DNA of 64,000 nucleotides from Rhinopomastus cyanomelas (lineage: Eukaryota; Chordata; Aves; Bucerotiformes; Rhinopomastidae): contig VXBP01008543.1 of assembly GCA_013400115.1 (NCBI GenBank), positions 165,319 through 229,318 of the forward strand, in the 5' to 3' direction. Each line of letters opens with the position of its first letter. The first letter of the stretch is position 1. Shown in pieces: positions 27,501-37,249 of the stretch. The notes under the pieces were generated by a model that saw only the letters and a list, made by a program, of their open reading frames with translations, was not told where the DNA came from and made no database searches. A program made the position numbers and the translations under genes.

Positions 27501-30500
27501 GCCCAGCCAGAGCCCAGAGAGAGGGACAAGTTCATGCCCATTTAATCCTTAGCTGAGGAAAACTGCTGGTGGAAGAAAAGTCCTGGGGCCTGATAGTCAG
27601 AGGTGCTGGAGGGTCAAGCGTGGCCCAGCTTGGTGGAGACTGGAGCGTTTGTGCAGCGTTTAGTGACGTGAACACGGGGTGAAAGAAGCTGAGGAGTCAC
27701 TGCAGAACCTGCAGTTATGCCTGGAGCTGATGGAGGTAGCCAAGTGTGCAGAAAAGGGACGTTGTTCAAATATCTCACCTTTGTGAGCAAACAACAGGTG
27801 AATTTTATTTCAATTACATTGAATTAAGTATCTGGGTTTGCGATGGTGTAGTTTTGCTTTTTTTAGATGGTCAGGTACTCAAGTCTGTGTACTCTGAGCA
27901 ATATTTGGAAGGTTATCCCTTTGCTGGGCTACCTTCTGGATTATGCTTATGGTCTCGTGCCTTCTCTTGCATGCAACATTTCAGCACAATGGTGCCTTGT
28001 AGCTTTAGAGTCCAGACAGATGCACTGGTGTGCAGTGCAGCAATGAAATCACCTACCGACAACCTCCAGGGTCCCGAAAGGTGCTCGTAAATTCAGGCAA
28101 AATTCAGGCAAAAGTCATGTTCAGGGTTAAGGAAATAATGTGCCGTGGAGAAAAGTGACTCATCTCAGGTTGCAGGTGGGATGTAGGCAATTATCATCAC
28201 GCCTCTGCCTACAGACAGGGGATTTCTATAGCTCCTTATGGCAGTGGGCCATGACAGTGAGAAAATTGTCCCTCCTTGCTGCTAAATGCTGCTGCTGCTG
28301 CCAGAGGATGGCTGCTGAAAAGATACAGCAAACAGACAACACTCATCACAGCAGGAAGCCTGCAAATCTCAGAAATCATGCAAAGTCGCCTATCCTTTGC
28401 TCCTGTGTCGCAAATCACCCAACACTGCCGTTAGTGGCTGCCTCTAGGCAAGATCTCAGAGTAGGGGTGACACCAACGACATGCCTGTGCCGTGTGACTG
28501 TCAGCAGCAGTTTCCATTTTCAAGCCTGCTGGTCTCATATCGAAACTGTGCAGCCAGTTGTACGTTGTAGCATCTGGCCTTGTTCATTTTTCTAGCATTG
28601 CAATAATTTTTATTTCACACACATGCTCAGTGCTGTCGTAGACTGAGCCAACTGCTCTCTCCAGTGAGGAGGACTCTCCCAGCTGTCCTGCTTTGCTCTT
28701 TCTGATCGCTTCAAGCCACAAGTTCTGGGGCCTTTTTGAGCGAAGCTGTGCAAAATGCATTCTTAGCTCTGACTGTCTGGTATGTGCACTCGACTATTTT
28801 CTTAAGCTGCATTCTTGGGGATCTTGGCAAGTGTGCTGTGCCTCAGACAGGCACTCACAAAAGGCAAACATAACCGGCTTCCAAATTTCACACTTAGCTC
28901 AGCAGATTCACACGTGAGCATAACGAGAGGTCCAGTGGACTTGCCAGTGGGGAGATCTGTTGAACATGTTCCCTTGGCACTTCTAGTTTCCATTTTCTCT
29001 AGGTAGGTAGACAGTATTTGTCTCCAGCTAGAGGTTTCCAGAAGGTTCTTTTAACTTGGGCTAGCTTCTGAAAATAACTAGGGTTTGGGATCATTTGTAA
29101 GCCTGGGTAACACTTTGTATGGTTCTGTATGCACCTGGCAGTACCTTTTGTCTGAAAGCAGTCTTTAGAAGACAACCCTGCTCAGAGCTAGAATGGCTTT
29201 TTATTTGCATGTGTGACTTGCGGGACTAGGATGGATTTGGAACATTGATCCAGGATCACCTGAGGGTTGGAGAATGACCTCTGGAAATGAAGTTCTGGCA
29301 TGCAGATGCAGAGCAGGTTCAGTTCTCTTCTTGGAGTATGAGGACAGTTGATGGGGTTGTCTGCACAGAGACTGGATTGTCACCCTGTGTGACCCAAGAT
29401 GTATTTCTAATTCATAAAGTATTAGTGTGTAAGGAGAAGTTATTACAGCATCACAGTATCACAGTAATGATAAGGTTGGAAAAGACCTTAAAGATCATCC
29501 AGTCCAACCAAGATCCAAATAAACCAGGTAAACCTAACATCTAACATCTAGATCATGCCACTCAGCACCTCATCCAGCCTAACCTTCTCCCTGTGAGCAG
29601 TCAATCAGCACTTTTGAACGTAGAGCACTGGTGTGGGGAGAAATGGATTTCATATCATAGTGGGAGCAGGGGCATCCCCCAGGAGAGCTAAAGTTATTTG
29701 TAAGTGTGGGCCTTCCAGTTAGGTTATAAACATGGAGAATACTTTTGTTGATACAACACAAAGCACTAGAAAGGGTAAAGTGTGATTTTATTAAACAACA
29801 AAACAGGGTGAGCCTCAGTTGTAAAGTGAGATTTCCATCACAGGATGTGTATGGGAGAATCAAAAGCAGGCAAACATAGAAGACAGCATCGTGCCAGTCA
29901 CTAGTCAGTGCAGGTGTGTGCATGTTGGTTTGGAAAGCTCAAATGTCATGGTGCTTTTGAATGATTGCCATCTGCCATAACAGCTTTCTTCTACAAAATT
30001 CTACTGATAAACGTGTGTCTTAAGAGACAGGAGTCCTAGTTTGTTAGACAGATCATACAAAATATATCAGTAACTATATCCAACTGATACAAGCTTCACA
30101 AAGCGTGTGATTTTTAACCATATTATGCCAACCCTGCAAACACAGACTACGCATCCCTTACTGATCTCACGAGAAGTGACAGATCTCTTAACCATACTGT
30201 GGAATGCAGACTGTATCTTCTCTGTGGGCTTGCCAACGTGCAGGACAGTACTGCCTGAACTGATGGCCACATACTGAAGTGCTGCTGTTAGACTTCCTAA
30301 GTGCATTACCACTGGTGAGGGTGTTGTAAATTGCAAGAGAAATGAAGCATAGAGTGTACTAGGACAAAATGTCATGGGGTTAAAGCGTTGTGTTCCATAG
30401 CTTATGCAGTGGATGCGTCATCAGTCTGGGCTTTCAGCTTCTCAGGGATTATTAAGGCAAATGCAGAGCTACAGAAGAAGCTGGTTCAGAGTACAAAAAG

Positions 30501-33500
30501 ACTGCAGGAACATTCCTGAAGGCCTGTGAGGTGAGAGGTAAGATGGGCTACCAGGACACTAACGTCCTTTCTTTGATCTAGTCACAGGTACCAAACCAAA
30601 GATGTCCTGGACAAGAAAGATTCTAGTCATCCTGGGATTCCTCTCCACTTTGGCTGTAATTGCTTTAATTGCTGTAGCAGTGACCCAAAACAAGCCAATT
30701 CCGAAGAATATTAAGGTATTACAAGCTGGGACTCTTACAGGGCATCAAGCCAAGCTGGGGGGTTAGGTACGCGTGGCGCTCCAGGACGCGTTGCTTCCCA
30801 TACTGGGTCTAGCTAACCTGTTTCTGGCTTCATACACCTCCACGTGTCACTCCGTATCTTTATGGTAAACACTGACATGGCTTCACAGGAGATCAGCTCT
30901 GAGGTAATCAGGCTCACGTTTGCTGCTTGCGTGCTCCTGCGCCCACTGAGGGAAACCTGACACTGAAACACTGCTGAGAAGGGTAGTGACACAGCACGTT
31001 CCCACAGCTGGCAGCCAGGCTGTTCATGTCTGGTCCCTCAGAGTGTGGAGACCAGCACACCGCGTGTCACGTTTGGTGCCTCAGGTGCGATGACAGCTCT
31101 GTTTTGCCCACAGTATGGGATTGTGCTGGATGCGGGGTCGTCCCACACCAACCTGTATGTGTACGAGTGGCCAGCGGAAAAGGAGAATGACACTGGGGTG
31201 GTGCAGCAGGTGGAGGTGTGTAAAGTTGAAGGTAAGAGCAGAGCGAGCTGTGGGCGGGGCATGGAATGCAAAAGAAATGATGGACAAAGGGTGGGGAAGG
31301 AGAAGCGTGGAGGAAAAGGCTGGTAGTGACAACAGTGCTGCATCTGTGGCACGTGTCGGGAGCTGTATGTGCCTGGCCTTCCTGGGAGAAAAGCTGCATC
31401 CATTCTTCCCCTCGTTAATAGGATGCTTGGAAGGCAGTGCTTTTTGGGAAGAACTGCATCAAAGAACGTGCTTCAATAAAATGCCTGCGTGCACCCTTGC
31501 TGCAGTGCTGACAAAGGTCAGGCAGTGAGAGGGCAGGGCATGGTCTGCCCTTTTTCAAGGCTTCTGTGCAAGTTAAGACTGAGGGCCAAGGCTGCTCAAC
31601 TTACGCCCTCCATGGTGTATTTTTTATTCCATTTAATTGCTGTGTCGATGCTGGACAGGCGTGAATGAAGGCCAAGGATGCATATGATGACGAACACAGA
31701 AGACATCATAAATCACCGCATCTTGTGGTTCAGAGCCTGCCCGGGGTCTTTTCAGACCTGTCTGTAGGGCAGAGTCGAGTCACACTGGTATCAGGCTGCT
31801 GCAAACAGCTGCTTGGTACTGCAGCACACCAAACCCCACCGTGAGCAGCATGCTGAGCACACAGCAACATGGAGCAAACACAGAGAGGCCTTCGCTGGTT
31901 CCCCCTGCAGCACTGGTCCTGGGGCAGCCTATTCACAACGAAACCCATGGCAAGGAGGGACCACCAGTTTTTCTTAGGGCATGAAAGGAGATAGCTGCAA
32001 AACACCCGGTGCTGCGGTGTGAGCAAACAATACGCAAACAGATGACAGCATCTTCCCCCAGAGGACCCAGCGGAGTGAAGGGCCGGGGAGTTTCAGGCGC
32101 AGATCCAGGGTACACCCAGACAGATGCACAGATGAGCCTGCAGATGTCTGGGACATACCACCCAAATCATCTGCCTCACTGCAGCTCTCAGTGCTACATC
32201 ATCATAGTGTGCTTTGTGGACAGTGTGTGTCAGATGCTGGGCACTGTGCCCATCTCTGTGTGCACCGGCCTTAGTTCATACCGTAGGATTTTTAAAACAA
32301 CTTAGAAGTGGGGTGGTTCGTGTGGTGATGGTGATGCAGTTCAACACAACCGCTCCTGACAGCGCTTTGTTGTTCTGCTTGGAGTCTAAGCAATGAACTG
32401 CCCTTATTTCTTGCAGGCCCTGGGATCTCAGGTTACTCCCATGACACGGAGAAGGCAGGTCCCTCTCTGGTACAGTGCCTACGACAAGCAGAAGAGGTGA
32501 TTCCCTCAAAGCAGCATCAAGAGACACCCGTCTACCTCGGAGCAACTGCTGGCATGCGGCTTCTAAGGTACTGCTGGGCTTGTCCCCTTCTCATGCAGCA
32601 CTGCACTTGTGACCATCATGGATATTCAGTCAGGGCCTGTTGGGTAAAGTCCTTGGAAATGCTTCTAGCTCATACTTTGTCTAGATACCCTTTTCAGTTG
32701 CTGGCTTCTCAATTTCCGTTATCTTCAGCACCCACACACAGCATAGAGACATCAGGAGGGTAGCAGAGCCTAAGCTGATGCTCGGGGGATCATAGAATCA
32801 TAGAATCATTAGGGGATTGAAAGGGACCTCGAAGAACCATCCAGTCCAATCCCCCTGACACAGCAGAATCACCTAGACCAAGTCGCATAAGAACGTACCC
32901 ACACAGGTTTTAAAAGTCTCCAGAGGAGGAGACTCCACAACCCCCCTAGGAAGCCTGTTCCAATGCTCCATCACCCTCACGGTGAAGAAGTTCCTTCTGA
33001 TATTTATATGGAAGTTCCTATGTTCCAGCTTGCTCCCATTACCCCTTATCACCAGATGACACTGAGAAGAGCCTGGCTCCATCCTCCTGACACCCACCCC
33101 TCACGTATTTATAGACAGTAATGAGGTCACCCCTCAGTCTCCTCTTCTCCAAGCTGAAGAGACCCAGCTCCCTCAGCCTCTCCCCATAAGGGAGGTGCTC
33201 CACCTCCTTCATCATCTTCATTGCTCTATGCTGGACATCCTCCAGCAGCTCTGTGTCCTTCTTGAACTGAGGAGCCCAGAACTGGACACAATACTCTAGA
33301 TGTGGTCTCACTAGTGCAGAGCAGAGGGGGAGAAGGACCTTTCTCGATCTCCTAACCACCCTCTTCAGACATCTCCCACATCAAGGGGAGGCTTGGCTAA
33401 CTCCCACAGTCTGATATTAGGCCAGACCCAGGATTTTTGGATGCATCAAGTTGCATCTCTCCGCATACCTTGACTCAGCTTGAGACCGTCAGAGCTAAGG

Positions 33501-36500
33501 TGACTTTATTATTGTCTCCTTTTTTAATTCCTATTTGTTATTTTCATGGGAGTGCCCCAGAGCTCTTGTCTGGCTGGGACAGAGAGCTGAACTTTTATGT
33601 GTAGTGTCTGGGAAACCTGCCCAGGAACACCAGAGGGCTTAGATTTCTTCTGATGGTACAGAGTAAGAGAAATCTACATGGATGCAGTTCCTACCAAAGC
33701 ACGTGCTCCAGGAGATCAAGATTGCTCTGGTTTCTGCTCCAGATGCCAGTCTCTCAGCTGTGGGGTCTGTAAATGTCAGAGCTGGTGGCAACTGTGCAGT
33801 CAGATTGTGACACAGAGAGAGCAGTGGTCAGTTAGAGCCAGACATGCCCATATGAATGACTGTCGTGTTATTAATGCTAGGTGGGGAGCTGCAGCCTTCC
33901 TACTCAGAGTAAAGCCCCTAGTCTGCAGAGAGCTGTCAGCCAGCCTCACTCCCTTCTTTCTTCCATTCATCCAGCCTGGAGAATAAAAGTGTAGCTGACA
34001 AAGTCTTGTCCTCAGTAGAGAAGACGCTACGCTCAGCTCCCTTCAACTTCCAGGGTGCCAGAATCATCAGTGGTCAAGAAGAAGGAGCCTATGGATGGAT
34101 CACCATTAACTACCTGCTGGGCAATTTCAAGCAGGTACTGTACCAATGGCGAGTCCTTTCAAAGGAATCATCAGCTTGCAGCACTTTGTAAACTGTGCCT
34201 TGCAGGAGGGCACTGCAGCCATTATCTTCCCATGTAAGCCATCTACCAGGGATCAGGAAGCTGCACATCTTGCCTCAGTAATTAATTCAAGTAGATCCTG
34301 ACACCAGTAAGTATCAGGATGTACCACTGTGATCGCCTGAAATAAAACACAACTTCAATAGCTTTGCTTAGTACAGCACAGTCCTCCTTCATGTGAAATG
34401 TTTCTCGTTACTTTCCCCCAAATCAGTCTTCACCATGCCTGATGTATCTGCTTTGCTTTGAATGTTTTTTGTTTTAAGTCTGGGTGGAGAAAACTTCTGC
34501 ATTCGCTGCAATCCGTAAGTGAGACATCAGGAGCACTAGACCTCGGAGGAGCCTCAACACAGATCACCTTTGTACCAAATGAACTCTCCTCTGAGTCCCC
34601 AGAGAATCTGCTCTACTTCCGCCTCTACGGCAAGGATTACCTGGTGTACACACACAGCTTTCTGTGCTACGGAAAGGACCAGGCTCTGAAACAGAAACTG
34701 GCCAGGGACCTACAGGCAAGTACATCTGGAACTGCAGGTGGAGACTCCACCCTCTCAGCTTTGACATACTGGAGCTGTAAACGTTGCTGCACAGCAGCTG
34801 AAACATCTCCTCCTTTAGTGGGGGTTTAAGAAACATCATTATCCTCCATAAAGACTGGGCAAATGCCCAAAGAGATGACTGTAAACATTTTCAAAAGTAC
34901 CACCAGTCTGAGGTGCCTTGATTCTTGAGCCTGAGATAGCAGGAGTTCTGTGCTGAAGTACTGGAGGGAGGTGGTGTTTCATGATCCCTGAGAATCTCGA
35001 CTCCAGGGCACCTTCACAAAATGTGCCTGAAAGTAAGTTGTCCTTCAGGGAGTCTGTGGCTGTGCCCACGTCTCCCAAATCACTGCTAGTGTCTTAAACT
35101 ATCCTCGCACCTTTGACCCGATGCGTGTAACCTGGTGTGACGCGCTGAGACGGGTGCCTTGTGGCCACCATTCGTTGCGGATCTTCCCCAGAGTGAAGTC
35201 TAACAGTTTGTGTTGATTTTACTTTCAGACTGTGGAGAACAGCAGCCTCTTTGATCCATGCTTTCACCAGGGGTATCAGAGGACCATGAATATCAGTGAC
35301 CTCTTCAAAAACCCTTGCACATCAGACAAGAAAAAGCAATTCCCTTTCAGCCAGATGTACATACAGGGAGAAGGGGACTATCAAAAGTGCCGAAGAAACA
35401 TCCAGAAACTCTTCAACAAAACCAGTTGTCCTTACTCCAGTTGCTCCTTCAATGGGATATACCTACCTCCATTACAAGGGGATTTTGGGGTAAGTCTTCA
35501 CATTTTTCAACTCTGTGTAGCCGAGAATATCAGACCAAACTTGGAGCAGTGCTAGCATGTACTCTCCCTGGCTGGGGTAGGTGTACTCATTACACGATGG
35601 CTTTTTGGACACGTAACTACAGAAGCAGCGACACACTTGTCGTGAGGACAGCATGTGTGACAGCTGCCTTGGTAAATGCTGGCTTACCAGTAGTGCACTG
35701 TCCTCATTCTAACCTGTCTCTGGTGGGTATCTCCTTGGCATGCTTCATTCTTTCAAGGAGTCCTTCCTGATGGCCAGCACCAGAGGCAAGAGAGCCTGCT
35801 GCAGGCTGTGCATGTAACACTGCTCCCAAAGTCTTGTCTCCTGAGCAAAGTGGTGCTATCGGATCTGAAAGTCATCACGAACCGTTTGAGCGCTACCACA
35901 ACCAGTCAGGCAGCTCACCTGATGAGAAGACGGTGCATGCTCTGAACACACCATAGCTGCAAGAGTTCAGTGGCTAGGAGGCTTTCTAGGACTTCTGTTA
36001 ATACTTCCTTGCGCTATTCATAAACTGTCCCCTACCTACCAGCTACTGGCCATGGTCAGAGATGGGCATTCTGGGCTTTGGATTATATGCAGTGTCTGTG
36101 TACAGTCCTGTCAGACTGTCACCTTGGCTGTTTCTGGTGATATGGGCTGTGTGCTGACCTCATTCAGTTGCCAAAATGGGATCACGTTTGCGTTGGCAAG
36201 CAGCATTCACCTTGTGCCACTCTGGCACCAGTGCGGAGAGGGATTTAGTGACATTCTTCAGGATGCTGTGGTCAGTGAAGTTCCTACCTTCATCTTCCTT
36301 TTGGGACCCTTAGCTTTCATCAGCTCTGAGGGCATGCCTCAAAACGGCATAGCTCTTGAGAATTTGTCTGCTTGTGTGTGTGTGATGTCGCTTCTTAATT
36401 TTTTCTGTACGTAAATAAAATCATTTTCTTTTGTAGGATTTCTGCTGTCTTGCTCATGCTCAGTCAGGTTAAAATATTCTTTCTCCTTCAGGCTTTTTCT

Positions 36501-37249
36501 GCTTTCTACTTTGTTATGAACTTTTTGAACCTGACCAGTGAACCAGAAAGCCCTGTTGCCCTGGATAAAGTGGTCAGCACCATTGAGAGCTTCTGCGCCC
36601 GACCTTGGCATGAGGTGAGAAGTGACAAGGGACCAGAGCTGCCAGGTGGCAAGACATGCTGATAGTTTTCTGTAGGATAAATGGTTGGGGGTATTTTCCA
36701 AGGGAAGAGGGAGCAGAATGCCCCAGCACCTGCAGTGGAAGCTCACACACAGGCTGGAGCAGTGGGAAGCTGTGTTCAACAGCCTGGTGACTTCCTCTTT
36801 CCCTAGGTGAAGACGACATATCACCAAATAAAAGAAAAGTACCTGAGTGAATATTGCTTCTCTGGAGCCTACATCCTCTCTCTCCTAGAAAATGGCTATG
36901 AATTCACTGACAGGAACTGGCAAAGCATCCACTTCCTTGGAAAGGTGTGTTTTGTGGCAGGGAAGCCTCCACCCCAGCAGCTGACCAGCCCACAAGCAGC
37001 CCTGCACTTCCCAGCACTGATTCTGCTCCTCTCCCGTTTCAGATCGGCAGCAGCGATGCCGGCTGGACCCTGGGCTACATGCTGAACCTGACCAACATGA
37101 TCCCTGCAGAAAAGCCCGCTGTGCCCCCTCTTTCCTATGGCAGTTATGTGGGGCTGATGGTGCTGTGCTCCCTTGTGCTGGTGTCTGTGCTTCTGTTTGC
37201 CTGGCTTCTGTTCCACAAGCCCAAGTGCCTGCAGAAGGGGATTGTTTAA
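7916..37249 (+). CDS. ENTPD1: ENTPD1 (CD39) ectonucleoside triphosphate diphosphohydrolase 1, ten coding exons
   Basis: Cell-surface enzyme that hydrolyses extracellular ATP and ADP to AMP, feeding the CD73 adenosine step. Exons: 7916-7931, 30582-30715, 31114-31231, 32417-32567, 33975-34134, 34479-34715, 35229-35489, 36492-36614, 36807-36944, 37043-37249. They join in phase to 514 residues (human CD39 has 510). Visible features are an N-terminal membrane anchor (about 19-40), apyrase conserved regions DAGSSHT (56-62), ATAGMRLL (132-139), GQEEGAYGW (173-181, catalytic Glu176), GALDLGGASTQ (211-221) and DAGWTLGYMLN (451-461), and a C-terminal anchor (about 481-503) with an 11-residue tail. Similarity to CD39 over the whole length, including shared wording around the apyrase regions, favours ENTPD1 over ENTPD2, 3 or 8. 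Odd points are a GC-AG intron after exon 6, loss of the N-terminal cysteine palmitoylated in mammals, and a new cysteine at 508. The start is by homology: exon 1 encodes MDEPK, matching the acidic human start, with the same intron phase. Confidence 0.95.
19491..19630 (-). repeat. Old CR1 fragment
   Basis: Degenerate but readable CR1 3' end in reverse orientation. It starts with the GATCATAGAGTAGTTTAGACTGG version of the CR1 terminus, followed by an AAAAGATCTTCAG stretch. Many substitutions indicate an old insertion. The outer boundary is approximate. Confidence 0.6.
22128..22562 (+). repeat. CR1 LINE, truncated, with C-terminal ORF2 remnant
   Basis: Plus-strand CR1 of about 435 bp. It keeps an open frame of about 115 codons for the last part of CR1 ORF2 after the reverse-transcriptase core, with the family phrases MMKEVEHLPYEE, RLRGDLINVYKYL, RRNFFTVRV and HWNRLPRGVVESPSLE. 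The standard CR1 3' tail GATCCTGCTGTTGCAGGGGG and repeated ATTCTGTG units follow. The intact frame and low decay suggest a fairly young copy. It lies in ENTPD1 intron 1 in the sense orientation. Confidence 0.92.
24045..24340 (-). repeat. Old CR1 fragment
   Basis: On the minus strand a broken frame resembles the CR1 ORF2 C-terminal region (CAQFWTLPFRKDVDHLEK, comparable to the usual CVQFWAPQFKKD-type phrase). The left part of the plus strand reads as the reverse complement of CR1 text about a complex of causes for GGGCACAGAACTCTG. A terminal CATAGAATCATGGAATCA at 24316-24333 may belong to it or to a second fragment. Confidence 0.6.
24503..24597 (+). repeat. Compound TG / TCTG microsatellite
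   Basis: About 95 bp alternating between pure TG runs and TCTG tetranucleotide blocks, twice over. The pattern indicates TG expansion with interrupting TCTG units that themselves expanded. It lies in ENTPD1 intron 1. Length polymorphism between individuals is expected. Confidence 0.95.
27280..27328 (+). repeat. A/C-rich low-complexity patch with CAAA units
   Basis: Contains consecutive CAAA repeats (ACAAACAAACAAAAG) within an A- and C-only stretch. Simple sequence in intron 1 with no evident function. Confidence 0.7.
29443..29620 (-). repeat. CR1 fragment
   Basis: Reverse-oriented CR1 3' end. It begins with CATCACAGTATCACAG and contains GGTTGGAAAAGACC and AAGATCATCCAGTCCAACC, the usual reverse complement of a CR1 terminus. 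It then runs through CACCTCATCCAGCCTAACC. This is a different CR1 subfamily from the copies at 22128 and 58271. Confidence 0.8.
30582..30715 (+). CDS. ENTPD1: ENTPD1 coding exon 2 (N-terminal membrane anchor)
   Basis: Preceded by TTTGATCTAG and followed by GTATTA. It encodes residues 6-50: a short basic cytoplasmic tail and the first transmembrane segment (LVILGFLSTLAVIALIAVAV). The in-frame ATG at 30602 (Met13) could serve as the start of transcripts using a different first exon. The residue aligned with the palmitoylated cysteine 13 of mammalian CD39 is Trp15 here. Confidence 0.93.
31114..31231 (+). CDS. ENTPD1: ENTPD1 coding exon 3 (apyrase conserved region 1)
   Basis: Acceptor CCCACAG, donor GTAAGA, ends in phase 1. 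It encodes residues 51-89 plus one base. It carries DAGSSHTNLYVY, the phosphate-binding first apyrase motif, and the CD39-typical WPAEKENDTGVV stretch, whose NDT is a potential N-glycosylation site. Confidence 0.96.
32417..32567 (+). CDS. ENTPD1: ENTPD1 coding exon 4 (apyrase conserved region 2)
   Basis: Acceptor TTCTTGCAG, donor GTACTG, ends in phase 2. It encodes the GPGISGYSHD region and QHQETPVYLGATAGMRLL, which contains the second apyrase motif. Confidence 0.95.
32789..33362 (-). repeat. CR1 LINE, truncated, in ENTPD1 intron 4
   Basis: Minus-strand CR1 of about 570 bp with its 3' end at the left (ATCATAGAATCATAGAATCA). Two overlapping frames encode the C-terminal part of ORF2, with the family phrases HLEYCVQFWAPQFKKD, RLRELGLFSLEKRRLRGD and RRNFFTVRVMEHWNRLP. 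One frameshift separates them near 33040-33097. It is antisense to the host gene. Confidence 0.92.
33975..34134 (+). CDS. ENTPD1: ENTPD1 coding exon 5 (apyrase conserved region 3)
   Basis: Acceptor CATCCAG, donor GTACTG. It encodes residues 140-193. GQEEGAYGWITINYLLG contains the catalytic glutamate (Glu176 here, Glu174 in human CD39) that activates the attacking water. Confidence 0.96.
34479..34715 (+). CDS. ENTPD1: ENTPD1 coding exon 6 (apyrase conserved region 4; GC donor)
   Basis: Acceptor TTTTGTTTTAAG; 79 codons, residues 194-272. It carries GALDLGGASTQ (fourth apyrase motif) and YGKDYLVYTHSFLCYGKDQA. The exon ends CTACAG followed by GCAAGT, a GC donor with otherwise perfect consensus; no GT donor fits the homology at this boundary. 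The first 16 residues match human CD39 poorly, unlike the rest of the exon. A second strong donor-like GTAAGT lies inside the exon at 34515. Confidence 0.92.
35229..35489 (+). CDS. ENTPD1: ENTPD1 coding exon 7 (cysteine-rich extracellular segment)
   Basis: Acceptor TTTACTTTCAG, donor GTAAGT. It encodes residues 273-359, including DPCFHQGYQ, several conserved cysteines that form disulphides in CD39, an N-glycosylation sequon (FNKTSCPY) and FNGIYLPPLQGDFG at the end. Confidence 0.95.
36492..36614 (+). CDS. ENTPD1: ENTPD1 coding exon 8
   Basis: Acceptor CTCCTTCAG, donor GTGAGA. It encodes residues 360-400, starting AFSAFYFVMNFLNLTSE, almost the same as human CD39, then FCARPWHE at the end. Confidence 0.95.
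36807..36944 (+). CDS. ENTPD1: ENTPD1 coding exon 9
   Basis: Acceptor TTTCCCTAG, donor GTGTGT. It encodes residues 401-446 with KEKYLSEYCFSGAYILSLL, a highly conserved CD39 segment, ending IHFLGK. Confidence 0.95.
37043..37249 (+). CDS. ENTPD1: ENTPD1 coding exon 10 (apyrase conserved region 5, C-terminal anchor, stop)
   Basis: Acceptor CCGTTTCAG; ends at TAA 37247-37249. It encodes residues 447-514: SDAGWTLGYMLNLTNMIPAE (fifth apyrase motif), then the second transmembrane helix (about 481-503) and the tail HKPKCLQKGIV. The cysteine at 508 sits next to the membrane; human CD39 has no cysteine there. Confidence 0.96.
   Translation: MGSSDAGWTLGYMLNLTNMIPAEKPAVPPLSYGSYVGLMVLCSLVLVSVLLFAWLLFHKPKCLQKGIV

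Larger units (their letters stand above)
8800..30580 (+). other. ENTPD1 intron 1 (large, repeat-bearing)
   Basis: The first intron runs from 7932 to 30581 and makes up most of the gene. It contains CR1 fragments near 19491, 22128, 24045 and 29443, a compound TG/TCTG microsatellite at 24503 and a CAAA-rich patch near 27285. The long open frames within it (for example 14356-14922 on plus and 23035-23670 on minus) have no recognisable domain or splice-supported structure and are taken as chance. Enhancers are likely but not identifiable by eye. Confidence 0.7.

Noticed and set aside
7916..37249. ENTPD2, ENTPD3 or ENTPD8 identity instead of ENTPD1
   Set aside because: The full-length match to CD39-specific phrases (WPAEKENDTGVV, QHQETPVYLGATAGMRLL, LNLTNMIPAE) and the split Val codon after exon 1 favour ENTPD1.
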